Positions 17,811 to 26,081 of a DNA stretch of 64,000 bases are shown in pieces. The stretch spans positions 5,098,001-5,162,000 of the forward strand of contig NZ_CP120361.1 in NCBI RefSeq assembly GCF_029457495.1, in the 5' to 3' direction. Under the pieces are notes generated by a model, which was given only the letters and a program-made list of their open reading frames with translations, had not been told where the DNA came from and ran no database searches. Source of the stretch: Chelativorans sp. AA-79 (GTDB lineage Bacteria; Pseudomonadota; Alphaproteobacteria; Rhizobiales; Rhizobiaceae). Both the position numbers and the translations under genes were made by a program. Numbering within the stretch: the stretch's first letter is position 1; every line of letters starts with the position of its first letter.

Positions 17811-20216
17811 TCACAGCTTCACCCTCCGCAGACGCGCGGCATTGGCGATGACGCTGACCGACGACAATGCCATTGCGGCCGCTGCGATGATTGGCGACAG
17901 CAGGATGCCGAAGAACGGGTACAATACGCCCGCCGCGACCGGCACTCCCAGAGCGTTGTATATGAAGGCGAAGAAAAGGTTCTGGCGGATGTTCCCCATG
18001 ACCGCCTCCGAAAGCCGGCGGGCGCGGACGATGCCGGTCAGATCGCCCTTCAGCAACGTGACCCCCGCGCTTTCCATCGCCACATCGGTACCGGTGCCCA
18101 TGGCAATGCCGACATCGGCGGCCGCCAGGGCCGGCGCGTCGTTCACCCCGTCGCCCGCCATCGCGACAACCTCGCCCGCCGCCTTGTGGCGCTGCACGAC
18201 CGCGCTTTTCTGATCGGGCAGGACCTCGGCCTCGACCTCGTCGATGCCGAGCTGGCGGGCGACCGCTTTGGCCGTGGTCCAGTTGTCACCTGTAAGCATG
18301 ACTACGCGGATTCCGTGCGTCTTCAGCGCGGCAAGCGCCTCGGGCGTCGAGGGTTTGACCGGATCGGCGATGGCGAAGACGGCAGCAACCTGACCCTCAA
18401 CTCCCATGAAGATCGCGGTTGCCCCGTCCTCGCGGAGCCGGTCGGCCTCATCGGCAAGCGGCGCGACATCAACGCCTTGCTCGGCCAGGAACTTTGCATT
18501 GCCGAGGGGGATGCGCTTGCCCTCGACCGTGCCATAGGCGCCTTTGCCGGTTGGCGAGTCGAAATCCGCGACTGGTGTGGTCACGATCCCGCGCTCCTCG
18601 GCCGCGCGCACGATGGCGAGCGCCAGCGGATGCTCGCTGGCTCGCTCCACACTGGCGGCAAGCCGCAAAGCCTCCTCCTCGGTAAAGCTAGGCGCCGGCA
18701 CGATCGCTGTGACCGCGGGCCGGCCCTCGGTCAGGGTACCGGTCTTGTCGACGATGATGGTATTGACCTTCTCCATGTGCTCCAGCGCCTCGGCATTCTT
18801 GATCAGCACGCCTGCCTGTGCGCCACGCCCGACGCCGACCATGATCGACATCGGCGTTGCAAGCCCCAGCGCACAGGGACAGGCGATGATCAGGACCGAA
18901 ACCGCCGCGATCAGACCGAAGGAGAAGCGTGGCTCCGGTCCCCAGACCGACCAGGCGACGAAGGCAAGGACCGCGACGACGATCACCGCCGGCACGAACC
19001 ATCCCGAAACCTGGTCGGCCAGCCGCTGGATCGGAGCACGGCTGCGCTGCGCCTCGGCGACGAGCTGGACAATCTGCGACAACAAGGTGTCGCGCCCGAC
19101 CTTGCGTGCCTCAATCACCAGCGCGCCAGACTGGTTCATGGTGCCGCCGATGGCTTTGGAGCCGGCCTCCTTGGTGACCGGCATCGACTCGCCGGTCACC
19201 ATCGATTCATCGACAGCACTGCGCCCTTCCAGAACTTTGCCATCGACAGGCACCTTCTCGCCGGGACGCACCCGCAGACGGTCGCCGACATGAACGGTGT
19301 CGAGTTGAACCTCCTCCTCGGTGCCATCGTCCCGAATGATCCGGGCAGTCTTGGGGGCGAGGTCGAGCAGCGCCCGGATCGCGCCGCTGGTGCTCTCTCG
19401 CGCCCGCAGCTCCAGCACCTGTCCCAGCAGCACCAGCACTGTTATGACCGCCGCCGCCTCGAAATAGACCGCGACCGAGCCGTCGTGCTGGCGGAAGGCG
19501 TCCGGGAAGATGCCGGGTGCAAGGGTAGCAACGACACTGTAGATCCACGCCGTCCCGGTGCCCATGGCGATCAGTGTGAACATGTTGAGGCTGCGGTTGA
19601 CGAGCGACTGCCAGCCACGCTGGAAGAACGGCCAGCCCGCCCAGAGAACAACCGGCGTTGCGAGGGTCAGTTGCAGCCAGTTCGAGACCTGCTGGCCGAT
19701 GGCGTGGGTCAGCCCGAACAGATGCCCCCCCATCTCGAGAATGAACACCGGGATCGTCAGAACAAGGCCGATCCAAAACCGGCGCGTCATGTCGATCAGT
19801 TCGACATTGGGTTCTGCCTCAAGACTGACCAGCACCGGCTCCAGCGCCATGCCGCAGATCGGGCATGATCCGGGGCCGATCTGCCGGATCTCCGGATGCA
19901 TTGGGCAGGTGTAGGTTGTTCCCTCGGGAACCGGCTCGGCCTCGGCGGCCGATGTAGCCGGATCGAGGTAGCGGTCGGGGTCGGCCAGAAACTTCGAGCG
20001 ACATCCCGCCGAGCAGAAGTAGTAGGGCCGCCCGCCGTGCTCGGCCTTGTGCTCGGTCGTGTGGGGATCGACCATCATGCCGCAGACCGGATCCTTGACC
20101 TTGTGGGCATCGTCCGGGGCATCCGCCTCGTGGCCGTGGCCGTGGCCGTGGCCGTGGCCGTGGGCTGAATGATCGTGAGTATGACTCTGATGATCGTGTT
20201 CGGGTTTGTTGGTCAT
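17811..20216 (-). CDS. copA: Copper-exporting P1B-type ATPase with His-rich, YHS and HMBD N-terminus
   Basis: An 801-residue P1B-1-type ATPase that pumps Cu(I) out of the cytoplasm. The N-terminus is unusual in having no HMA domain; instead it has a His/Gly tract (residues about 9-30), a YHS-like domain (DPVCGMMV...[20 protein letters not shown], residues about 42-85) and the short heavy-metal-binding domain [24 protein letters not shown] (in pieces). Catalytic motifs are complete: [12 protein letters not shown] in [13 protein letters not shown] near residue 447, DKTGTLTEG near 489, and [16 protein letters not shown]. Start at 20216 has GGGGAGG upstream. It lies downstream of a CueR-type operator and is followed by the DUF411 gene. 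Confidence 0.94.
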   Translation of the reverse strand: MTNKPEHDHQSHTHDHSAHGHGHGHGHGHEADAPDDAHKVKDPVCGMMVDPHTTEHKAEHGGRPYYFCSAGCRSKFLADPDRYLDPATSAAEAEPVPEGTTYTCPMHPEIRQIGPGSCPICGMALEPVLVSLEAEPNVELIDMTRRFWIGLVLTIPVFILEMGGHLFGLTHAIGQQVSNWLQLTLATPVVLWAGWPFFQRGWQSLVNRSLNMFTLIAMGTGTAWIYSVVATLAPGIFPDAFRQHDGSVAVYFEAAAVITVLVLLGQVLELRARESTSGAIRALLDLAPKTARIIRDDGTEEEVQLDTVHVGDRLRVRPGEKVPVDGKVLEGRSAVDESMVTGESMPVTKEAGSKAIGGTMNQSGALVIEARKVGRDTLLSQIVQLVAEAQRSRAPIQRLADQVSGWFVPAVIVVAVLAFVAWSVWGPEPRFSFGLIAAVSVLIIACPCALGLATPMSIMVGVGRGAQAGVLIKNAEALEHMEKVNTIIVDKTGTLTEGRPAVTAIVPAPSFTEEEALRLAASVERASEHPLALAIVRAAEERGIVTTPVADFDSPTGKGAYGTVEGKRIPLGNAKFLAEQGVDVAPLADEADRLREDGATAIFMGVEGQVAAVFAIADPVKPSTPEALAALKTHGIRVVMLTGDNWTTAKAVARQLGIDEVEAEVLPDQKSAVVQRHKAAGEVVAMAGDGVNDAPALAAADVGIAMGTGTDVAMESAGVTLLKGDLTGIVRARRLSEAVMGNIRQNLFFAFIYNALGVPVAAGVLYPFFGILLSPIIAAAAMALSSVSVIANAARLRRVKL
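20130..20165. repeat. Six-base tandem repeat encoding the His-Gly tract
   Basis: Five exact GTGGCC units and one imperfect unit (GTGGGC) run head to tail inside the 5' end of the P-type ATPase gene and encode alternating Gly-His. Slippage would change the tract by two residues without a frameshift. Confidence 0.85.
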
Positions 20217-20269
20217 TTGCACGCCTCCCCAGCGCTTGATCCTGATTTTGCGTTTCGCCTTTTTTGCGC

Positions 20270-20291
20270 CTTCCAACCGCTGGAAGGTCAA
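20270..20291 (-). promoter_or_regulatory. CueR-type operator/promoter 3 (P-type ATPase and DUF411)
   Basis: Minus strand TTGACC then TTCC-N7-GGAAG with a perfect GACCTTCCA/TGGAAGG-type dyad, 54 bases before the ATPase start. CAAAAA 19 bases after the -35 is the best -10 candidate. Confidence 0.78.
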
Positions 20292-20321
20292 GTGGTGATC
20301 GGAATCCCGAGATCCTGCCTG

Positions 20322-21293
20322 TCAATGATTGTCGTGGGCCTTTCCGCCTCGGGACCATTCTGACCCCGTCTGAGATTGCATGATGTCAATCTCGGCCGCA
20401 GAGTCCTCGCCGTGGAGGCAGTATTCCTCGATTTGTATCGTCGAGAAGTAGATGTTGAAACGCTCGCGCAGGAGATTGCTTGCCTGTCGCAGCACCCTTT
20501 CGCCCTCCTGCCAGTCCTCAACGCAGACGTGGCTCGAAAATACATTGCGCCCGGATGTCAGACTCCAGGCATGGACGTGATGCACGTCGGTAACCCCCTC
20601 TAGCTGTCGGATGGCCTTGATGGCAGCCTCCAGATCGAGGTCTTCGGGCGTGCCCTGCAGCAGGATGTGCAATGCCTCACGCAGGATACCCCAGGAGGCC
20701 CAGAGCAGCACCAGCCCGAAGGCCATGCCAAGCAGCGGGTCGATGGCCATAAAGCCCGTGAACCGGATTACCAGCGCCGAGACGATGATGAGGAAGCTGC
20801 CGACGAAGGTCTGCAGGATGTGCCAGTATGCACCCCGCATGTTCAGGTTACCCTTCTGGCGCTCATACATGAGCCAGAGCGCGACAAGCTCGGTGGCGAT
20901 GCCGCCCGCTGCCGCGATCAACATCGGCGTCGTGGCCAGTTCGATGGGCTCCATAAGGCGCATCGCGCCCATCCACAGTACGTAAAGGGCCATGGCGACG
21001 AGGAAGAGGCCGTTGAAGAGGGCTCCCAGGATCTCCGCCCGAATGTAGCCGAAGGTGCGCGCGGGGCTGGACTTTCGCTCCCCCAGACGCATGGCGACCA
21101 GCGCAATGAGCACGCCGCCTACGGCCGAGAAGGTGTGGAAGGCATCCGACATGACGGCGACCGAGCCCGTCCAGATGCCGATCCCGAGTTCCACGATGAA
21201 ATAAAGGCCAGTGAGCCACCCCGAAATGACGAGCGCTTTGCGATCACCACTCGCGGGCATGTGGCCGGCATGGCCGCCGTGAGACATTGACAT
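20322..21293 (-). CDS. Cation diffusion facilitator family transporter with altered metal site
   Basis: A 323-residue CDF protein with six predicted helices, a His-rich start (SHGGHAGH) and the C-terminal cytoplasmic domain (VTDVHHVHAWSLTSG). CDF proteins exchange divalent metal for protons through a site made of two HxxxD pairs in helices 2 and 5. In this protein both aspartates are changed: helix 2 reads DAFHTFSA where E. coli ZitB has DAGHMLTD, and helix 5 reads HILQT where ZitB has HVLGD. The helix framework is otherwise close to ZitB. Either the metal differs or transport is lost. Start at 21293 follows a strong AGGAGGTGA. It is between the multicopper oxidase and the ATPase on the same strand. 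Confidence 0.88.
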   Translation of the reverse strand: MSMSHGGHAGHMPASGDRKALVISGWLTGLYFIVELGIGIWTGSVAVMSDAFHTFSAVGGVLIALVAMRLGERKSSPARTFGYIRAEILGALFNGLFLVAMALYVLWMGAMRLMEPIELATTPMLIAAAGGIATELVALWLMYERQKGNLNMRGAYWHILQTFVGSFLIIVSALVIRFTGFMAIDPLLGMAFGLVLLWASWGILREALHILLQGTPEDLDLEAAIKAIRQLEGVTDVHHVHAWSLTSGRNVFSSHVCVEDWQEGERVLRQASNLLRERFNIYFSTIQIEEYCLHGEDSAAEIDIMQSQTGSEWSRGGKAHDNH

Positions 21294-21314
21294 AGGTTCA
21301 CCTCCTCGTTGCCA

Positions 21315-21344
21315 CAGGAGGACGCCGGTGCCGGCGTCCTCCTG
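21315..21344. repeat. Perfect 14-bp hairpin between multicopper oxidase and CDF genes
   Basis: CAGGAGGACGCCGG and CCGGCGTCCTCCTG pair exactly around a two-base loop. There is no T run on either side, so it is more likely an mRNA-processing or stabilising hairpin than an intrinsic terminator. Confidence 0.6.
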
Positions 21345-21355
21345 CCAGCCCGCGC

Positions 21356-22867
21356 CTATGCGCTGACCGCGAATTCGGTCATCATGCCTGTTTCAAGATG
21401 CGGCATGTGATGGCAATGCAGCATCCAGCGCGCGGCTTCTCCGGCATCGAGTGCGATGTCGACCATCGACATTGGCGGCACATACACCGTGTCCCGCCGC
21501 GCGCCCGTGACCGCACGTCCGTTCAGCCCGACAACCTGGAACACATGCCCGTGCAGATGCATCGGGTGGCCCATCATCGACATATTGTGGAAGGACAGCA
21601 CGATCCGTTCGCCGCGCCTCGCGGCAACTGGACGATGCTGGCCCCAGACGGCACCGTTGATCGTCCACACATAGGGCTGCATCGAGCCGCCCAGCATTAG
21701 CATATGGCTGCGGTCCACCGGCCGATCCGGCAAGGTTTCGGAGGCGATCAAGCGCGTCTCTTGTGCTAGGTCGGTGTCAAAGGCCGGTGTGTCGGTCTCT
21801 GCCAAAACATCGATGGGCCGTATCTCGGCGCCCGGAGTGGCAAGGATCAGACCAGTGCGCTCCCGCGCGCCTTCTCGCAGCGCGAGGATCGGCCAGGCAC
21901 CACCCTGCGACGGCAGATCGATCTCAAGGTCAAGCCGTTGGCCCATGGCCAGGCCGAACCGCGTGCCAGAGAGCGGTTGAACGGCATGGCCATCAACCGC
22001 GACGAGCCGGGCCTGCGCTTCGCCGGTGTCGAGCCAGAACACCGTCGCCGCAGCGGCGTTGATGACGCGTAGGCGGATACGCCCGCCGCGCTCGACCTGC
22101 ACCACTTCCGGGTCCGAGAGCGTGCGATCGTTGGCAAGATAGGCGTCCCAATCGTAGTCGTTGAGGTCCATCGCCATACCGTCCATGGATCCCATTCCCA
22201 TCATGCCACCCATGGCACCGTGATCCATGCCATTCATCGGCATGTTTCCCATCGCGCCGTGGTCCATACCCGACATTCCACCCATGTCTGCGCCTGCGCC
22301 TGCGCCGCTTCCGTGACCACCCGCGCCATGGCCGGACTTGATCTCGGCCATCACCTCCTCAGGCGCCCTGAACGAGAAGTCATGCAGAAACAGCACCACC
22401 TCCTGCCGATCGGCGGCGACATCCTCGGCGCTGCGCACGATCAGTGGCGCGGCCAGAAGGCGCATCTCGTGCAACGGTACATGCGCGTGCATCCAGTAGG
22501 TGCCGGACAGCGGTGCGAAGTCATAGGCGCGTGTTTCACCGGGGGCGAGCATCGGCGCGGGCATGTCGGGCACGCCATCCTGCGCATTGGGCGGAATCTG
22601 TCCGTGCCAATGAATCAGTGTGGCGGTATCGAGTTCGTTTGTTAGATCAACCCTGAACGGCATGCCGGGATCGAGGGTCAGGCCCTGTCCGGATGGCCCG
22701 GCAAGACCCCAGACAGTGGCGGCGCGTCCGTCGATGTCGAGCGTCCGGCTGGTGGCGCGAAGCGACAGCGGCGTGGCGTCCTGCGCTGCCGCCATCCGGG
22801 GCACATGAGCGTAGGCCAGCATGGCCGCGCTTGCGGCGAGAAAGCCGCGTCGTGAAAGGGTATTCAT
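21356..22867 (-). CDS. Multicopper oxidase, CopA/CueO type
   Basis: A 503-residue periplasmic multicopper oxidase with a twin-arginine signal (SRRGFLAASAAML). All four copper-binding segments are present: LIHWHGQ near residue 85, YWMHAHVPLHE near 124, HPMHLHGHVF near 440 and HCHHMPHLETGMM near 483. Between the second and third domains is a Met/His-rich insert (residues about 180-235; repeats of GMDHGAMG), which in CueO and CopA binds additional Cu(I). The enzyme should oxidise Cu(I) to the less toxic Cu(II). It is followed by the CDF gene and preceded by a small exported protein gene on the same strand. Confidence 0.93.
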   Translation of the reverse strand: MNTLSRRGFLAASAAMLAYAHVPRMAAAQDATPLSLRATSRTLDIDGRAATVWGLAGPSGQGLTLDPGMPFRVDLTNELDTATLIHWHGQIPPNAQDGVPDMPAPMLAPGETRAYDFAPLSGTYWMHAHVPLHEMRLLAAPLIVRSAEDVAADRQEVVLFLHDFSFRAPEEVMAEIKSGHGAGGHGSGAGAGADMGGMSGMDHGAMGNMPMNGMDHGAMGGMMGMGSMDGMAMDLNDYDWDAYLANDRTLSDPEVVQVERGGRIRLRVINAAAATVFWLDTGEAQARLVAVDGHAVQPLSGTRFGLAMGQRLDLEIDLPSQGGAWPILALREGARERTGLILATPGAEIRPIDVLAETDTPAFDTDLAQETRLIASETLPDRPVDRSHMLMLGGSMQPYVWTINGAVWGQHRPVAARRGERIVLSFHNMSMMGHPMHLHGHVFQVVGLNGRAVTGARRDTVYVPPMSMVDIALDAGEAARWMLHCHHMPHLETGMMTEFAVSA

Positions 22868-22939
22868 GGTCGTCTCCTCGGGACAGCAGTCCCGTTCCTC
22901 AAAGCTGTCGGAAGACCGCGGGCCGAAGCCCGGGCGCGA

Positions 22940-23299
22940 TCAGAGGAGACGGATCTTCGGAGGACGCTCGTTCAGTCCAGGTGCCCGACCGGCAGTGCTT
23001 GCATCAGGCGGCAGGACATGGCGGGCTGGCGTGTATTGGTTTCCAGAATCGCCGCTCGGCGATATGAGAAAGAGCGAAAAACCTGCACAAACCACCTCAC
23101 AGGTTCCCGCATCCATGCCTGCCGATCCGCAGTGTTCGCTGCTACATGCAGGCTCGATGCCGGCTGCGGAGTTCATCATCTCGTTCAAATGCGCAGCGTG
23201 ATCCGACGTTATGCTCATGCGTGCCGCGTGCGCGGAGAACGCCATCATCATGACGGCGACCCCGACTATGGCAAGTATGGAGACAACGCGCGCAAACAT
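22940..23299 (-). CDS. Small exported Cys/His/Met-containing protein
   Basis: The 119-residue protein (MFARVVSILAIVGVAVMMMAFSAHA) has a signal peptide with cleavage after AHA near residue 25. The mature part has SDHAAHLNEMMN and a small cysteine cluster (EPACSSEHCGSAGMDAGTCEVVCAG), a composition typical of copper-locus accessory proteins, but I do not recognise a family. It lies 72 bases upstream of the multicopper oxidase on the same strand and is probably its operon partner. The start is uncertain because no clear ribosome binding site is visible; the signal peptide decides it. Confidence 0.6.
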   Translation of the reverse strand: MFARVVSILAIVGVAVMMMAFSAHAARMSITSDHAAHLNEMMNSAAGIEPACSSEHCGSAGMDAGTCEVVCAGFSLFLISPSGDSGNQYTPARHVLPPDASTAGRAPGLNERPPKIRLL

Positions 23300-23414
23300 G
23301 CTGGAAAGATAGGCACTGCTCACCGGAATGTCTATTGCAGATGGCGTCGCACCTCTGGCAAATCTTCTTGACCATCTCGTAGGTTGCAATTCCTGGCTGC
23401 TGAACATGTGTGCC

Positions 23415-23876
23415 ATGCGAAAGAATCTCCGAAATACTTTCTGGTTAGGGTCGCTCCTTGGAGGTGCGATCGTGGCAACATTGGCTGGATGGCATTACGT
23501 TCGTTCCGGATCGAGTGTTGCGGCATCAACGGAGGTCCTAGAGCTGGGCCGACAAGTCTATGCGATTCAGTGCGCGTCGTGCCATGGCGCGAACCTGGAG
23601 GGACAGCCGGACTGGCGCACGCCGCTCGCCTCTGGCCGGCTGCCCGCACCGCCGCACGACGAGAGCGGCCACACCTGGCACCATGCCGATGAGATGCTGT
23701 TCCGCATCGTCAAGGAGGGTACAGCCGCCATCGTCGGGGGGAGCTATGAGAGCGACATGCCTGGTTTTGCCGATACTCTGAGCGACGCCGAGATCCGGGC
23801 TGTCCTTGCCTTTATCAAGAGTACATGGCCGGAACGAGAACGCGGATTTCAGGAGGAGGTTTCCCGACGCCGCTGA
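23415..23876 (+). CDS. Membrane-anchored monoheme cytochrome c
   Basis: A 153-residue c-type cytochrome with an N-terminal anchor (WLGSLLGGAIVATLAGWHYV) and one CASCH heme motif (residues about 58-62) followed by a class-I-like fold; SDMPGF supplies the likely Met axial ligand and LSDAEIRAVLAFIKSTWP is the C-terminal helix. This short form is common beside multicopper oxidases in rhizobial copper islands, where it may carry electrons from copper oxidation. Start could also be the ATG at 23406. It is divergent from the small exported protein gene. Confidence 0.86.
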   Translation: MRKNLRNTFWLGSLLGGAIVATLAGWHYVRSGSSVAASTEVLELGRQVYAIQCASCHGANLEGQPDWRTPLASGRLPAPPHDESGHTWHHADEMLFRIVKEGTAAIVGGSYESDMPGFADTLSDAEIRAVLAFIKSTWPERERGFQEEVSRRR

Positions 23877-23990
23877 GTTCGGAGTCCACCGCCTCCGCAT
23901 CGTTGATCCGCCGCTTAGGCGCGCAGTTATTGTGCTGCGAAGTCGGCATTGGTGGCTCATCCGTCCTTGGACCACTCAACAGATGATATC

Positions 23991-24197
23991 TTAATGAGGC
24001 CGGTGAAACTTTCTCGGAGGCGCGGGAAGCTCGCCGATAGCCCGATAAGCTTGAGCAAACGGCTTGTGAGAAGCCGTGGCGCCAGGCTCCCGCGCATCAA
24101 TCAGTTCAAGGGCCTGCAACAGCTTCTCGGCAACTTCCATGTCGCCGTCCGAACACGCTCGTTTGAACAGGTGCAGAATTTCGCCGGCAAGAGTCAT
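23991..24197 (-). CDS. Small conserved protein downstream of cueR
   Basis: A 68-residue soluble protein (MTLAGEILHLFKRACSDGDMEVAEKLLQALELID...) with a two-helix repeat-like first half and a basic tail. The family is not known to me. AGGGAG lies nine bases before the ATG, and the start is three bases after the cueR stop, so it is the last gene of the copA-grx-reductase-cueR operon. The helical pattern resembles small rhizobial proteins found beside regulators, but no function can be given. Confidence 0.65.
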   Translation of the reverse strand: MTLAGEILHLFKRACSDGDMEVAEKLLQALELIDAREPGATASHKPFAQAYRAIGELPAPPRKFHRPH

Positions 24198-24199
24198 GG

Positions 24200-24715
24200 C
24201 TATTGCTCCCTGGCGCCGTGGTCGCTCCGTTTCGTCTGCGCCGACACGACGGGCCTTGTATGTTCGAACCTGTTTCCTGTCGCCCCGGAACGACGGCGGG
24301 TGCGCGCAGGGCTGGCCTCAGGGCCATCAGTCGCCGACAGTTCGTCGATGATTGGGCAGTCCGGCCGGGCATTGCCCCGGCAGTTTTCTGCCAGGTGCTT
24401 GAGCGTCATGCTCATCTCCCTGAGTTCGCGCGACTTCCGTTCGAGTTCCTCGACATGCTCCAGCGCAACGCGCTTGACGTCCGCACTCGCCCGGCTCCTG
24501 TCTCGCCACAGGGCAAGCAGTTCGGACATTTTCTCAACCGAGAAGCCGAGATCGCGCGCGCGCCTGATAAAGCGCAGCGTATGCACATCCTTGTCGGAGT
24601 AATCGCGGAAACCGCTATCCGTTCGCGACGCTTCCGGGATCAATCCGATCGATTCGTAGTAGCGGATCATCTTGGCCGAAACGCCCGATGCCGCCGCTGC
24701 TTTTCCGATGTTCAT
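24200..24715 (-). CDS. cueR: CueR-type Cu(I)-responsive MerR regulator
   Basis: A 171-residue MerR regulator: DNA-binding domain NIGKAAAASGVSAKMIRYYE (residues 2-21), then the dimerisation helix. The metal site is that of CueR: the SADVKRV segment carries the conserved Ser that selects monovalent ions, and the loop CRGNARPDCPII has the C-x7-C pair. The protein has about 40 extra, basic C-terminal residues compared with E. coli CueR. ATG at 24715 follows AAAGGA. It is encoded in the operon it should activate (operator at 28690-28711), and the six matching operators in the island are its likely targets. Confidence 0.92.
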   Translation of the reverse strand: MNIGKAAAASGVSAKMIRYYESIGLIPEASRTDSGFRDYSDKDVHTLRFIRRARDLGFSVEKMSELLALWRDRSRASADVKRVALEHVEELERKSRELREMSMTLKHLAENCRGNARPDCPIIDELSATDGPEASPARTRRRSGATGNRFEHTRPVVSAQTKRSDHGAREQ

Positions 24716-24734
24716 TGCTGTTCCTTTCATCTAC

Positions 24735-25751
24735 TTATATAGGCGCGTCCTCGGGCGTAAAAAATACGTCCGCATGTATGTCCTCGCCGCGCAAGCCCAG
24801 CTCGCGAAGCATGGTGCCGGCAGCATCGATCATGGCAGGCGGTCCGGCCATATATGCCTTCCAGCCATCGAGGTCCTGCACGTCACTCACGATCGCATCC
24901 GTTACCAGGCCGGTTCTGAAGTGATCGGATCGGCTCACCTCCGAAAGCACGGGTATGAAGGTGAGGTTGTCGTAGATGCCCGCCAGAAGACTGAAATGGT
25001 CGACGAGATAGAGATCGCGTTCTGTCCGCGCCCCGAAATAGAGTCGGATCGGCTGCCGCAGGCCACTTATCAGCGCCGTTTCGACAATCGACTTGATCGG
25101 CGCCAGTCCCGATCCGCCGGCGACCGCCAGAATCGGACCCGTATGCCCTTCGCGCAGAAACGAGTTGCCGAGCGGCCCGCGAACCGAAACCCCGTCACCG
25201 ACCTTGAGCGACCTGGCGACGTGTTCGCTCGTCGCTCCGCCGGGCACATGCCTTATGTGGAATTCGAGATGGGTTCGGCCCGGCTGGTTCGCCATCGAAT
25301 AGTCGCGCGCCGGAACACCATCGAACGTCACCTGCGCATACTGGCCCGCCTTGAACGCGACGGCCTCTCCCGTTTCGACCTCCAGTCTGATTTGCCGGAT
25401 GTCATGGGTCGCGTCGCCGATCGCGACGACCCGCGCCCGATAGGTGCGGACGGGAAGATCAAGCTGTTCCTCCTCATCGTCGAGCCATGCGACCGTGCAG
25501 TCCGTAAGCGGCTGCGCGCGGCATGCGAGGATCAACCCCTGAGCTCGTTCATCGTCCGTCAGGGAAAAGCGCGTGTGCGGCAGAAGGTCAACCTCGCCGC
25601 TTAGCAGTCGGGACTTGCAGGAGCCACAACGGCCCGAGCGGCATCCATGAGGGTATGCGATCCCTTCTTCCAGCGCCGTCTCCAGAATAGTTCGGCCGTC
25701 CGGCACGTCGATGGTACGCGCCGCCTGCCGGATTTCGATTCGTCCTGCCAT
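24735..25751 (-). CDS. 2Fe-2S ferredoxin-NAD(P)H oxidoreductase (flavodoxin reductase-like)
   Basis: A 338-residue reductase with three domains: an N-terminal plant-type 2Fe-2S ferredoxin (CRSGRCGSCKSRLLSG, residues about 37-52, plus Cys near 77), an FAD-binding barrel (RDYSMANQP near 169) and an NAD(P) domain (VAGGSGLAPIKS, MAGPPAMI). Such proteins feed electrons to oxygenases or other redox partners. It is between glutaredoxin and cueR in the copA operon with 12 bases on either side, so it is copper-induced. A role in keeping thiols or copper reduced is an inference from the neighbours. Confidence 0.88.
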   Translation of the reverse strand: MAGRIEIRQAARTIDVPDGRTILETALEEGIAYPHGCRSGRCGSCKSRLLSGEVDLLPHTRFSLTDDERAQGLILACRAQPLTDCTVAWLDDEEEQLDLPVRTYRARVVAIGDATHDIRQIRLEVETGEAVAFKAGQYAQVTFDGVPARDYSMANQPGRTHLEFHIRHVPGGATSEHVARSLKVGDGVSVRGPLGNSFLREGHTGPILAVAGGSGLAPIKSIVETALISGLRQPIRLYFGARTERDLYLVDHFSLLAGIYDNLTFIPVLSEVSRSDHFRTGLVTDAIVSDVQDLDGWKAYMAGPPAMIDAAGTMLRELGLRGEDIHADVFFTPEDAPI

Positions 25752-25763
25752 GGCAATCTCCCC

Positions 25764-26027
25764 TCAGGCGGTGTTCGACGACAGAGCCTCCGCGAGGCGG
25801 GGTTTCTGGTCGGCGAAGGTTCCATAGAAGACCTGTTCATTGATGATGGTGATCGGGGCAACGCGTACGCCGGTCCGCGCTTTCGCCTCTTCGGCGATCT
25901 GCGGATCTGACAGGTCCCGCTCTTCGAACGGAACACCCTGATCTGCAAGCCACCGCTTGACGGCATGGCAATCGGGGCAGGTTGGCGTGGTATACAGCAC
26001 CACCGACGGAGTTCCCGTATTGGTCAT
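25764..26027 (-). CDS. Glutaredoxin family protein
   Basis: An 87-residue thioredoxin-fold protein with a dithiol active site CPDC (TTPTCPDCHAVKRWL, residues about 13-27) and the cis-proline segment VRVAPITIINEQVF. This short form resembles NrdH/Grx-type reductants and the rhizobial glutaredoxins found beside copA. It may keep cytoplasmic copper sites and CopZ cysteines reduced. It follows copA after 54 bases that contain a strong hairpin, and precedes the 2Fe-2S reductase by 12 bases, which suggests a shared electron path. Confidence 0.9.
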   Translation of the reverse strand: MTNTGTPSVVLYTTPTCPDCHAVKRWLADQGVPFEERDLSDPQIAEEAKARTGVRVAPITIINEQVFYGTFADQKPRLAEALSSNTA

Positions 26028-26050
26028 TGCTTCATTCCTTCTGCAGATGT

Positions 26051-26076
26051 GGCGAGCCTGCCGCAGCAGGCTCGCC
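26051..26076. repeat. Perfect 11-bp hairpin between copA and glutaredoxin genes
   Basis: GGCGAGCCTGC and GCAGGCTCGCC pair exactly around the loop CGCA. No T run follows on the minus strand, so a processing or stabilising hairpin in the operon mRNA is more likely than a full terminator. Confidence 0.65.
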
Positions 26077-26081
26077 TGTTC

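Noticed and set aside
17757..19868. A 703-codon plus-strand open frame opposite the P-type ATPase, and a similar 683-codon one opposite the second copA
   Set aside because: Composition is that of an antisense shadow (rich in Arg, His, Asp) and the ATPase motifs on the minus strand are complete.
23368..23390. TTGACC-N8-GGTTGCAA as a seventh CueR-type site before the cytochrome c gene
   Set aside because: The half-sites do not form the TTCC/GGAA dyad, the spacing is one base longer, and a promoter there would place the start almost on the ATG.
26051..26076. Intrinsic terminator after copA
   Set aside because: The stem is perfect but no T run follows on the minus strand, and the genes downstream have close spacing and no promoter of their own that I can see.
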